From assembly GCA_949592205.1 (NCBI GenBank), contig CATIUR010000014.1, forward strand, positions 2,044,501 through 2,108,500: 64,000 nucleotides of DNA, read 5' to 3'. Both the position numbers and the translations under genes were made by a program. This stretch comes from Helichrysum umbraculigerum (Eukaryota; Streptophyta; Magnoliopsida; Asterales; Asteraceae). Shown in pieces: positions 10,001-21,900 of the stretch (the stretch's first letter is position 1; each line of letters begins with the position of its first letter). A model generated the notes under the pieces. It saw only the letters and a list, made by a program, of their open reading frames with translations, had not been told where the DNA came from and ran no database searches.

Positions 10001-12784
10001 TTAGTTAGAAATGGAGACCCAGGCCTTTACAGACTTGGGTACTCCAGAGACCTCATCAATAATAACTACATCAGTTAAAACTTTGTTTTTCAATAAATCA
10101 GGTGCAATTCCTGATGCAGTATTACTTGATGATGAGTCATTTAACGACTCTTTTGGTCTCCAAATTTTCACAGGAACAATAGTGGGTTGCTTGTTAACAT
10201 TGTCAGGCTGTTTAACCGGAGGTTTACTAGGCCTAGCAGCATTAACTTTTGGGATAGAAGTATGAGAGAGTGAACGCTTCTTTGAAAAAGATTTAACAGA
10301 TGAATTTTTGTAAACAGAATTTCTGGGAACACCTTTTGAAAACTTCTTTCTCAAAAGCAACGGGCATTGATTGATCAAGTGACCTTGTTTCTTACAGTAG
10401 AAACATGATCGTCTTTCCCTAAAGGTGCGGTCGTTACTGCCTAAAGATTGAGGTGAGACAGGTAACTTATGTGAGCATGTTGAAGTGGATGCACCAGAAT
10501 GTGAAACAGAAAGTTTAACAGAGTTCTTAAGTGATTTGTCATTAATATTCTGTATCTCTTTCCTTTTATGTTCAGCCTTAACCTTAGTATTCATTGGAAA
10601 AGTTTCATCATCTGATTCAGTAGTGAGAATGTGATGTTCAGGCTTAATGTTTTTCTTTTCACATTGAGGCACAAACTTACAAGGAACATCCTCAACTTCG
10701 ACCTTTTCTACAATAGTTTTTAAGGGAGCAGGCGAAAAACTACCAAAGGGGGTAAACTTGACGGTTCCTGAGGGGGTAAACCTAACAGGTTCAAAAGGCT
10801 TCACATGTTCAGCCTTAATTGTCTTAGGTTTCTTCTTATCATGGTTAACTTCTATGTTGGCTTTATAGAATTCAGGCAACTTAAACGGATTCAAACTAAC
10901 AGGTTCACATACAGGCATAGCTACTTTCTTAACAACAGGTTCATTAACTGATATTTCAATGGGCTTTGCATCTACTAAAGCAGTAGGCACAAAATCTTTA
11001 ATTTCATCCTTAGACGGTCTACACAAATTCACATCTAAAGACGGAGGCGGTTGATTATGATAACCATAACCGGACTTATCTTTAGAACTAGTTCTACCCG
11101 TCTGCAGGATATCAGTAAAGACCAAGGCTGAAGTGTTGATATTCTTGAGTTTTCGTTGCAAATCAACAGCTTTGGCTTGAGAGTCAGCCAATTCCTTTTT
11201 CAAATGAGCAATCATTTTTAAGTAACTGTCAATTTCATCTTGATTACTGAAAATTAGAGCTTTCAGCTCCTTTTTATCTTCAATAAGTTGATTAATGTTA
11301 CTTTCAAAGTGTTTCTCATTAATTTTTAAAACTTTGTTTGCTTCCATCAAATTCAAGATATCTGACTTCAAGTTGTCATTATGTTCCATAAGCCCATTTA
11401 CTTTACCAGTTAAACTAATACATGAATCACAAGTAAATTTAGCAAATGGTACCTCATTGTTGATAGCCATGAAACATTGCTCTTGAGTTTCATGAGCAGA
11501 AAAATCATAAGCATCTCCATCCTCAATCAACAATGCAGCCTTAGCAGTAGTATGCTCAATCTGTTTTGGAACAACAGATGGTTTAGTGAAACCCGAAGCA
11601 GGCTGTCGTCCTTTCTCACATTCACGGGCAAAGTGTCCAAGATTCTGACACTTATAACACTTGATTTTGCTTTTATCGAATCCCGTTGGTGTTCGGTCAG
11701 CTGCATCTTCAAGAGATCTCTTTCCAGTTCGTCTTAGATAGTTTTTGGCTCTACGAGTGAGCATAGCCATATTCCATCTAATGTCGATCCTTTCTAACTC
11801 ATCGGGATCAACCTGATTGAAGTCTTCATCAGTCAGTTCCAATGTACTGACTCTTTTAGAAAGAAAGTCTTCATATGATGACAAGAAAGCAGTAAACATG
11901 GCTGCATGTTCATCAGTGGTTGCTGAAGTAGGAACAGATGGTGATGAACATGTACTGCTTGAAGAAGCATTATAAGCTGGTAGGGCTGAAAATGTTCCTA
12001 CAGTAGGATTACTGTAAGAAGAGAATCTCTGAGAATTTGTCTCAGCTGAGATGAAAGCTGTTCCGCCATGACTTGATTCTGATGCACGAGCAGTAGATCT
12101 TGTTTCCTTCTTTTCAATATCCAATGCCCCAGCTTCAAGTTTTCCAATAAGATCATCCAGAGACAATTGCTTTGTTTTTGGATCGCTTTCCAATAACAAA
12201 ACTCGTGTTTCCCAACTTGATGGCAGAGCAGCTAAAGCCTTTTTGTTAATCTCAGAATTTTTGAGATTATATCCGCCAGCTTGCAGTTCATTTACTGTGC
12301 GGGTAAATCTGCAAAGCATGTCTCTGACAGTTTCATTCTTCTGGATATAGAAATAATCAAACCGAGTTTTGACTAATTCCAATTTGCTTTCGATGTACTC
12401 AGTGTTGCCACAAAATCTCTTTTCAATTGCAGTCTAAAGATCATAAGCAATAGTTTGTGGAAACATATCCAAAACGTCTGTTGGAAGCGACATAGTAATA
12501 GCAGAATGAGTCTTCCGCTCAATTTCCCATGCTTTACGTTCTTCAGAAGTGTATGAGCGAACGGGTTTGGGAGGAGGAACACCCATGTGTTCTCCAAGAG
12601 CAACAGGTGGAACATATCGTTCAAGAAGGGCCAACTCCATATCAGGATCGGTGAATAAAACAAACGATATGAACCGTTGTTTCCATGCTCGAAATGGCAA
12701 ACTCGGTGCAAAATAAGGAGGTTTATTTGCACTACCAATCGTAGCATTATGTTGTAAAACTGCATCAACGCTTTGAAGAGACAT
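10001..12784 (-). pseudogene. gag: B gag with two zinc knuckles, one internal stop
   Basis: Structural protein of the virus-like particle. The start at 12784 (MSLQSVDAVL) precedes the conserved PYFAPSLPFRAWKQRF segment, homologous to the PPKLLRIEDHYNWKDRF region of C gag. A UBN2-type capsid core follows (TRFDYFYIQKNETVRDML), then zinc knuckles CYKCQNLGHFAREC (about 11640) and CFYCKKQGHLINQC (about 10390), with a coiled coil between them. A TAG at 12434-12436 replaces an expected Trp codon; the frame then continues to the TAA at 10001. At about 928 residues this is long, as usual for Sireviruses. A 79-bp tandem duplication (12710-12867) repeats the start codon region. Confidence 0.9.
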
Positions 12785-12867
12785 GATGAAAATAAGGAGG
12801 TTTATTTGCACTACCAATCGTAGCATTATGTTGTAAAACTGCATCAACGCTTTGAAGAGACATGATG
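12710..12867. repeat. 79-bp tandem duplication over the B gag start
   Basis: 12710-12788 and 12789-12867 look identical. Each unit holds the gag ATG (12784 and 12863). Because 79 is not a multiple of three, the outer ATG opens a frame that ends after about 32 codons, just past the inner, productive ATG. Confidence 0.92.
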
Positions 12868-12928
12868 AAAATCTGCAAAACAAATCAGAAAATACACACC
12901 AAACAAACTGATTTTTGTCTAAGTCAGG

Positions 12929-13212
12929 AATTATGCGACACAGTGTTATGTCGCAGAGTATCAATACGACACAAGATTTGTGTCGCAGAGTACAAATACG
13001 GCACAGATGTAGTGTCGCAGAACTTAATCTGACAGAAGACAAAAATGCGACACAACAGTTATGTCGTATGTTATGTCGCAACTTGTGTCGCAGACCAGTC
13101 AAGGTCAAAAAGTGTTATGTCGCAAGGTTATGTCGCACGTTATGTCGCAGACAATTTAATGTCGTATTGTTGTGTCGTATGAACAGTGATACGACACAAG
13201 CCTTGTGTCGCA
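12929..13212. repeat. Palindrome cassette in B gag leader
   Basis: More copies of the GCGACACAA / TTATGTCGC family in the leader between primer site and gag. The rest of the leader, 13213-13527, is AT-rich with no other visible feature. Confidence 0.88.
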
Positions 13213-13527
13213 AAAGTGCACGTGCAGACAGTTTTTGATCCTACAAAAAGTTTCAATTTTCAAAACAAATCATTACAAACCAACTACACCATGCTTCATC
13301 AGACTGGTTTTTCAAACTTTTAAGCAAAATGATTACTAACTTTTCACCAAACAAATCAACAACAAAAATCTTTGAAGATTAACAACCAAATATGATCAAA
13401 ACAACCCTTTTTGAACCAAGAACATCAAGAACACCAAGAATATTTAAAAACATAAATTATGAAAATAATGTTTTTGGACCAAAATCTAGCACCAAACTAA
13501 CTCGAAACCGCAACTCAAGAGTATGCG

Positions 13528-13539
13528 GCTCTGATACCA
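13528..13539 (-). other. B primer binding site (Met-tRNA type)
   Basis: Minus-strand TGGTATCAGAGC, two bases from the 5' LTR, complementary to the 3' end of plant initiator Met-tRNA. Confidence 0.9.
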
Positions 13540-13541
13540 AT

Positions 13542-14073
13542 TGTAGGTTCCATATACGGACCAAATCGAGTAGCTTGAACTTGTATATAAAAGCGGAAAT
13601 TAAACACACAAGATATGCTAGATGTTCACAAGTAAATGACCAAAACACAAAGTGTGAGTTTATATATAATCAACAAGTAAGATTACAAACACTTTATACT
13701 AGACACACAAAGATCAAAATAACACAATAATGAAGTTTTTCTCCTGTGATTTTCGTGGTGTTATGTGTGTGTTTTTGTGTTGAGGCTTCGTAAACAGAAA
13801 CTGGCGAGTCTCTATTTATAGCCTGGACCAAACTGTATGCGACACAAGCTTTGTGTCGCATGAAGGCTTATGCGACATAAGCATTGTGTCGCATGAGATG
13901 ATTCTGCGACACAAGCCTTGTGTCGCATAGAATGCTTCTGCGACACAGTGCTTGTGTCGCATGATGACAGAAACTGTAAATAAACTAGAACTTAAACAAT
14001 TCAATACGTAATTACAATTTCGACACGATTACAGACTGAGACCAACTGACAGACACACATTGATGTACCAACA
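13542..14073 (-). repeat. B LTR (5' LTR in element orientation)
   Basis: 532 bp, the partner of 1085-1616. TATA box at 13812-13821 and palindrome cassette at 13833-13963. Followed by the right target duplication ACCAC (14074-14078). Confidence 0.95.
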
Positions 14074-14078
14074 ACCAC

Positions 14079-17000
14079 CTACGATCTATCCAAGTGACTC
14101 TGAACAATAACAAGAGACTCTAATAAATATGGCAGACATAGCTGACATGACGCTTGAGGATTACACGATTCAAACCCGTGGTGATCCAAGACCGAGAGTG
14201 GTTAGGCCTGCTATAGCAAGAGGAGTAGAATTTGAACTTAAAGGGCAATTTTTGAAAGAATTACGAGAAAATCCTGTCCGAGGAGAGGATAAGGAAGATG
14301 CAAACGAGCATGTAGAGAAAATTCTGGAGATCGCAGATATGTTCAATATTCCTAACGTTACGAGAGATCAAGTTATGTTGCGAGTATTTCCTTTAACATT
14401 AAAGGATGGGGCTAAAAGATGGATCAATAATGAACCAGTCGGATCTATTACTACTTGGGAAGATCTTCGTACAAAGTTTCTAAAGATGTACTGTACACCT
14501 TCCAAAACTTCGAAAATGATTGACGAGATTAGAAATTTCAAGCAGAAACCCGAAGAATCTCTATATCAAGATTGGGAAAGATATAAAGAAATGCTGCATA
14601 AATGCCCACAACATGATTTGAATGTTCAGCAGGAAATAACTGTATTCTATAAAGGAGTTGATCGACCAACACGGCAACAGATAGATGCACAAGGTCCAGT
14701 ACCTAAGAAGACTCCAGCAGCAGCAAAAACATTAATTGAAGAATTAGCTAAACACTCTCAGTTATGGGATGACGGTTCATCTGGAAGAAAGAGAACATCT
14801 GAAGATAATGATGGTCTTACAGCAATAACAGCAAAATTAGAAAGTATGGGAAGAGATATGAAGAAAGTAAATGAACAAGTTCATGCAATCAGGATTGGCT
14901 GTGAAAAATGTAGAGGAAATCATCTTAAAACAGAATGTCCTAATGATGACAGCAATGTTGTTAATGAAGAAGTTATGTATGGGGATTTTCAAGGAAATTC
15001 AAATTATCAGCAAAATTCAAATTTTAGAAGAGTTAATCAACCAAGCCAACAGTATCAACAAGGAGCACCAGGATATTTTGTCAAAACAGGACAGAATACT
15101 TCTTATAATGATAGAATGACGGTGATAGAAAATGCATTAGGTAAATTGGCTGAAGCTACTAATAAAAGAGATGAGCAAAATGATTCCAGAATGCGTAATA
15201 TTGAGGCATCGATCAAACAGATTGAATTAGCAGTTCATCAGAATGCTAAAATACTTCAGGAGAGATTTCCAGGAACTTTGCCAGGATTTACTGAAACAAA
15301 TCCAAAGGAGCATGCTAAAGCAGTGATTACCAGAAGCGGTAAGAAAATTGACTCTCCTATTGTAGCTGATAAAGTTGTTGAATCTAAGCAGGTTGAAAAA
15401 GAAGCAATTGACGAAAACATACAAACAAACAAGGAGAAAAATGGAGAAAATAAAGAAGTCATTAAAGAATATACACCCCCACCTCCATATCCAGCTGCTA
15501 TTAGGAAGGACAGAGAAGATGAACATTACCACAAATTTTTGGAAAATTTAAAGCAACTTCATATTAACATTCCTTTTGTTGAAGCAATAGCTCAGATGCC
15601 GAAATATGCAAAATACCTTAAGGAGCTGCTGACAAACAAAAGTAAGCTGGACAATGTGACAAAGGTGACGATGAATGCAAGATGTTCAGCGTTAATGCAA
15701 AACAAACTGCCGCCAAAAGTCAAAGATCCAGGGAGTATTACTATACCTTGCAAAATTGGTGAAATGATTATTGATAATGCATTGGCAGATTTAGGTGCTA
15801 GTATTTCATTAATGCCATATACTTTATATATGCGGTTAGGATTAGGAGAACCAAAACCTATTCGTATGTGTATTGAGTTAGCTGACCGATCTGTTCAATA
15901 TCCTAGGGGAATAGTTGAAAATGTTTTGATAAAAGTCAAAGAATTTGTTTTTCCATGTGATTTTGTTATCTTAGATATGGTAGAAGACCCAAAAGTCCCT
16001 ATTATACTAGGAAGACCATTTTTAGCAACTACTCATGCCCTTATAGGTGTTTACAATAGAAAAATTACCATGAGATTAGGAGATGATAAAATTGTTTTTG
16101 ATGTTAACAATTCAATGAAATTTCCTGACTATGTGGATAATACTTGTTATTATTTAAATTCTTATGAATATTTTGATAACCCTACTATTCAAGAATCTAT
16201 GGAAAAAGATCATACAGATGCAGGAATTCTTACAGGATGGATTGAAGATTTTGACACCGCAAAAGATTTAGCAGAATTTGATAAACTATTAGAAGAAGAT
16301 GACGAATTTGGAAAATCAGAAAAACCGGTTACTCAAGAAGTAATGCAATACAGTATTCCTTATTCAAAAGAAAGTGTTTATGAGATTAAGACTTCTATTG
16401 AAGAACCACCACAGTTGGAACTGAAGGAGCTACCATCACATTTGGAATATGCTTATTTACAAGGCACATCAGACTTGCCAGTTATAATTTCTTCTAAATT
16501 ATCAACAGAAGAGAAAACACGCTTAGTAAAAGTTCTGAAACAGCATAAACAAGCAATAGCATGGAAATCACAGATATCAAGGGGATCAGCCCTACATATT
16601 GCACTCATAAAATCTTAATGGAAACAGATTTCAAACCCGTGGTACAACCCTTGAGAAGATTGAATCCTATGGTTAAAGACGTAGTCAGAAAAGAAATTAT
16701 TAAATTACTGGATTCAGGATTAATCTATCCTATTTCAGATAGTCCATGGGTCAGTCCAGTACATGTTGTGCCAAAGAAGGGAGGAATTACTGTTATACCA
16801 AATGAGAAAAATGAATTGATACCAACAAGGACGGTAACAGGATGGAGAGTTTGCATTGATTATCGTAAATTGAATGATGCCACTAGAAAAGATCATTTCC
16901 CACTACCATTCATTGATCAAATGATAGAAAGGTTGGCTGGAAAGGAATTTTATTGTTTTCTAGATGGATTCTCAGGATATTTTCAAATTCCAATAGCGGC

Positions 17001-18259
17001 CGAAGATCAAGATAAAACGACATTTACTTGTCCATTTGGTACTTTCGCTTACAGAAGAATGCCGTTTGGATTATGTAATGCGCCAGCTACTTTTCAACGC
17101 TGTATGATTGCGATATTTCATGATATGGTTGAAGATTTCATGGAAGTATTTATGGACGATTTTTCGGTATTTGGGGATTCGTTTGATTCATGTCTGATTA
17201 ATTTAAAGAAGATGTTGCAGAGATGTGAAGTTGCAAATTTAGTTCTTAATTGGGAAAAATGTCATTTTATGGTTCGAGAAGGAATTGTTTTAGGTCATAA
17301 GATATCTAAAGTCGGAATTGAGGTAGATCAAGCAAAAATTGAAGTTATATCAAAACTACCTTATCCTACGAATGTGAAAAGGATCCGAAGTTTTTTGGAC
17401 ATGCCGGATTCTATAGGAGATTCATTCAAGATTTTTCAAAAATAGTCACACCGTTGAATCATTTATTAGAAAAGGATGCGAAGTTTGAATTTACAGAAGA
17501 ATGTAAACAAGCATTTGATGTTTTAAAAGAAAAATTGGTATCAACACCAGTAATGACGGGACCAGACTGGAAATTGCCATTTGAATTAATGTGTGATGCC
17601 AGTGATTATGCGGTGGGAGCTGTTTTAGGTCAAAGAGTTGATAAAAAGTTCAAGCCAATATACTATGCCATTAAAACATTAACGGATGCACAGGAAAATT
17701 ATACAACTACGGAAAAAGAACTTCTTGCAATTGTGTTTGCTTTTGATAAATTTCGTTCATATCTTGTCTTAACTAAAATTGTGGTTTATACTGACCATTC
17801 TGCTTTGAAGTATTTGTTTAAAAAACATGATGCGCGCCCTCGTTTATTACGATGGATTCTTTTATTGCAGGAATTTGATATTGAAATAAAAGATAAGAAA
17901 GGAGCTGAAAATGTCGCAGCAGATCATTTTTCAAGATTGGAAAATCCAAAGTTGGAAGCATTAGATGAAAGAGAAATTCAAGATACATTTCCAGAAAAGA
18001 AACTAATGACAGTACAAGAAATACAAGAAATACCTTGGTTTGCAAATTATGCAAATTATTTGGTTTCCAATTATCTACCAAAGATGGATTATCAGAGACG
18101 GAAGAAATTCTTTTCTGATTTAAAATATTATTTTTGGGAGGATCCGTTTCTTTTCAAATTTTGTGCAGATGGTATAATTAGAAGATGTGTACATGGTACA
18201 GAGGCTCAACAGATTATCTAGCATTGCCATGAAGGACCAGTAGGAGGGCATAATGGACC
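14079..18259 (+). pseudogene. gag-pol: G1 gag-pol, central part
   Basis: A continuation of G1 gag after insertion B: capsid region (KRWINNEP, TTWEDLRTKFLKMY), a zinc knuckle CEKCRGNHLKTEC, Athila-type protease (DLGASISLMP, about 15790), RT (FMDDFSVFG, about 17150), RNase H ([12 protein letters not shown], about 17595) and the start of integrase. Breaks relative to G2: TAA at 14108-14110, a 1-base deletion near 16565, a 1-base deletion near 17396, and TAG at 18219-18221. Gag and pol form a single frame in the family. The open stretch 14129-16618 is the largest surviving ORF. Cut at 18264 by element C (left target duplication AAATT, 18260-18264). Confidence 0.92.
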
Positions 18260-18264
18260 AAATT

Positions 18265-18845
18265 TGTAAGTCCCCTAGTTTTAGGATCGATAACTTCGTT
18301 ATCTGTAGTATTAAGGTGCGGAATCCCTCAATACGGTGTTATCTTACTAACAACGAATATGTTCGTATTGCGTTTAATAAGACTTAGCTTTAAACGATAA
18401 ATCGTCAAAACCTAGTCGTAGGTTATGTTTTCTCTGGTTTGCTGGAATCGCAGAATGTAAAAGTATCAAAAGTGTTAAGGTTTTTCACGATTGAAAAACC
18501 TTTTATATTTTGTCTCGGCTCGGCTCGCATGGGCCTGAGAGTTCGGTCCAACTCGCAGCCCAAGTCAGCCCAGTGACTCGGCTCGCCAAACTCAATCTAC
18601 ACGAGTTCAGATCTCACCTCACAGCTCGACTCGCTGCGACCTGAGATCTCGACTCGCTACGCATCAAACGTCTATTATTTATTTTGTATTTAATTATTCG
18701 TCTAACTTAACAAAACAATATGTTTAACGAATATCACTAACAGAACAAATATTCTTTTACAAATCCAAACCAATATACAAACACAATAATAATTACACTA
18801 GTCCTATTTCAAGCTAGATCTGTTGTCACACTCTATGTTCCAACA
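18265..18845 (-). repeat. C LTR (3' LTR in element orientation)
   Basis: 581 bp, the partner of 42494-43074. Minus-strand TATA box AAATATAAAAGG at 18499-18510 (42728-42739 in the partner). A cluster of CGACTCGC / GCGAGTC-type repeats lies upstream of it at 18516-18663. Confidence 0.95.
18516..18663. repeat. ACTCGC/GCGAG repeat cassette in C LTR
   Basis: Repeated GGCTCGGCTCGC, AACTCGCAGCCC, CTCGACTCGCTGCGA and related words just upstream of the TATA box, repeated at 42745-42892 in the other LTR. The same words occur in the gag leader (42062-42290) and upstream of the third ORF (23336-23985). Confidence 0.82.
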
Positions 18846-18859
18846 GACTCCCCCTTGAC
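18846..18859 (-). other. C polypurine tract
   Basis: Minus-strand GTCAAGGGGGAGTC next to the 3' LTR, matching the B tract at 1617-1628. Confidence 0.82.
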
Positions 18860-18900
18860 AATAGCTCTAGCGTCTTTATCTTCACGCTTGTCTTTGGTCT

Positions 18901-21900
18901 TCATTTGTAAATCTTACTGCCTGCGTAAATCTTCATCTTGATACAAGTTTTAACCATCAACTGATAATCTCTTGCTAAATCAGCCCATTCAATAGTCGTC
19001 CAAATTCTGTTCTCATTTAACTTTAACAGATCCTTTCTCGACATATTCATCAGGTGTCGATGATCATAAACTCTGAAGATTTCTCGTTCACCACCTTCAA
19101 TCTCATCATCAGCTTCAACCATAACAGCTTCTCCAGTTCCTGAATCTACATGCCATCTCTTCATATTACCCAGAATATCTTGTGGCATTGTCTTCAGTGG
19201 AATCTGCTGTATGCATCTAACAGCTGGATATATCTTCTTCCTTCTTATTCTTCCTGTTCTCTGACTTCTCTCTTGTAATTTCACAGTTTTTCCCTTTCTT
19301 GGCTTAATCTGAACAAACTTATTCGTACCAACCTCATGTCTAATGATTCTTTCAACACGATCAGCATAATCATCACGACTTGGGTTGTTAATCTCTAATC
19401 TAGCCAAATCACGTATTTCATAACGTGGTAGAGAACTAAAAACTGCAAGCTTTCGCTCAAAATATTGAACTCCGTCAAACCTTTTGATCGCAAAAAGCTT
19501 TAGTTCTGAGTCAAAGTACCAACCAATAATCCCTTTACGTGGTACACGCTTTTTCGTAACATCAACTTCAGAAATTCCAATCTTCTTCTTTTTCTTTGGA
19601 AGTTTCCTAAGTACAACAACAGGATTTTTGGTTTGAACAAGAACTTCTTCTTCTTCATCAGAGGTTGAATCATCAATATCTTCATCTATATCGACAATTG
19701 TTGGACCTTGTTCATTTTCAATAACAACTTCTGTCCTAGATGGGCTCACATGGTGTTCATCAATGTTTGCATCTAGATCTACACCCATGTCTTGCACATT
19801 CTCAGGTACAGCAGTCCAATCTGTAGGTGGTTGGAATTCTCCATCCTCAAGATCATAATCAATATCTTCATCTATCTCATCAAAAATATCATCTTCTGAA
19901 TCAGATAGATTAAGCATTTCCATTCCTAGAGAAAAACATAAATACAAATATAATAACAATTCAAATTGTTTATTGATTTCCCTGAACCAATCTAAGAATT
20001 TCTTTATTAATTCTTTTGTATATTTAACCTAATATATAAACGCAATTTACATATAACTTATAAAATCTTTTATTGATTATCCTGAATCAATCCAAAATTT
20101 CTTAAGTCTACTTAAAAAATATGAATTAATTTTAAATTCTAATGCATTGTGAATAATCACCAAACATTTAAATTTACTATTAATTACCTTATATAATTTC
20201 CAAGTGTTAATTGATCTCATTTATTATCAACTTAACCTTTAAATTATATATCATTTGTCTAGTTAACACTAATACATTTTTAACTTGTTAATTACTTATA
20301 TACCTTACGGTCTTAAGTCCATAATCAAATCTAAAATGCATATGTTATTATAAAATTTTGACCGCCGATATTAATCGGAACACGCCGCTCGACTACTCAA
20401 TGAGTCGGAAGTCTTTCGATCACTATTTTATCTTAACATAATTATATAAACTTAAATTACCAAACATATTTTACTTAAAATAATAATAACCCTAAGCCAA
20501 ATATATTTACACAATAATTAAGTTTACATTTGTTCACTACAAACTATTACAAATATTACAGTACTATGATAATACTAAGCTATCTTACCAGCTTCAGTAT
20601 CACCCGGTACGGTCTTATATGCACTTGTATCCACTCCAGAACCACTAGCACCAGCACCAGACTCCCCCTGAATAGTAGCTTGCTCACCAGTCTTTGAAGG
20701 ACCAGTCTGCTCACCACTCGGTGCATTGGGATCATCGTCTTTGTCTGAATCTCTCTTCCTCCTTAGCTCATCCTCTTTGCAAGACTCCAGATATACCAAT
20801 ATCTCCCCCTGAGTAGACTGTCCTGAATGCGATCTCAAAACCAGACTCTCTAAAGAAGATAACTTCAGTCTCTGTACGTTGAAGTCCGCAAGCAAAGTCT
20901 CATGAGTCTTCATCAACAGATTGTATGATTCACTCTGCTTTAGAATCTGCTGTGAAAGAAGAAGATTGCTCGACACCAGCTCTGGAATCTGAGAAGTAAG
21001 CTTCTCTAAATCCCTTACCCTCGACTCTAAGGATGTAATCCTTTCTGCATCAGTCGTTAGAGTAACAGGTATCGTTTTTGGTCCAGGCGGTGTAAGACTC
21101 AATATGCCAGTCTCTGGTAAGCGGTGTATGAGGTTGAGACAAAGCTTGCGTAAGCAAACTTGTCGCAAATCTAGCTGCTTTGTTCGTTGGAAAATTAGCT
21201 CCACGAACTAGATCAGCAACCTCATGCTGTAAAGTTAAACACAATTAAAATCAGTTATTGTTACAGATTACTCTGTCTCAAACTCTAATTAATTGTATAA
21301 CACTCATAGTTATAGAACTTATATCTCATACCTGAAGCGGTAAAGATATCGATTCAGTAACCACCGGTGCATCCATCTCTACCTGCGGTATATCCTGAGC
21401 AACTGTATACAGAATTAACTGTCTCAGTTCAACTCCTGATAAACAACAAGTTAAGATTATTTAACTTTTATAAACAATACTAACCTTCTCAAATAATAAG
21501 CGTTCTCGGATGCTTCATCAAAGGAATCTCAACTTCCTCAGTACCTTCCTCCAAAACACTCTTACCTTTTCTCTTCCGTTCAGAAAGAGACGGAGGAGGA
21601 GAAGGTGTATTCTCAGATTCTTCATCTGAAGCCGTCTCACCATCACGACCTCTAGATGATCTAACAGTCTCCTAAAGTTTAAATATATTCAACATTTATG
21701 ATTAGCGTAAGCTCTATCATACAAGTTCTATATATTTAAGATTAATCAGATATAATACCTCAGTCGGTACAACAACTGATCTATCAAGCTGTATCTGCTC
21801 ATCCTCAAGTAATATAACTTCGGGATTTGCAGCCTCAGCTTCAGCATCCTGTTCGTGTAATGATATTTATATTATAAAATCAGAAATAATATCCAATTTA

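Larger units (their letters stand above)
1085..14073 (-). mobile_element. Sirevirus-type Ty1 retrotransposon B
   Basis: The element is 12,989 bp with two 532-bp LTRs (1085-1616 and 13542-14073), TG...CA ends and a perfect 5-bp target duplication ACCAC (1080-1084 and 14074-14078). It reads on the minus strand: LTR, Met-tRNA primer site, leader, gag, pol, conserved 3' module, palindrome-rich region, third ORF, polypurine tract, LTR. I noticed one LTR difference (1407 region: GCAACATAA against GCGACATAA), so the insertion is recent. Gag with two zinc knuckles, the GGGGGAGT polypurine tract, and a large ORF after pol fit the Sirevirus (Maximus/SIRE) group. Gag and pol carry nonsense codons. Confidence 0.95.

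Noticed and set aside
12434..13108. 224-codon ORF beginning upstream of B gag
   Set aside because: Its N-terminal part (RHK/RHN repeats) is the palindrome cassette read through; only the part from 12784 is gag.
21485..21671. Alternative longer exon 3 of the C third ORF with donor GAAG|GTTAG
   Set aside because: It contains an in-frame TGA and would leave an intron of only 49 bp; the donor at 21565 is stronger and in phase.
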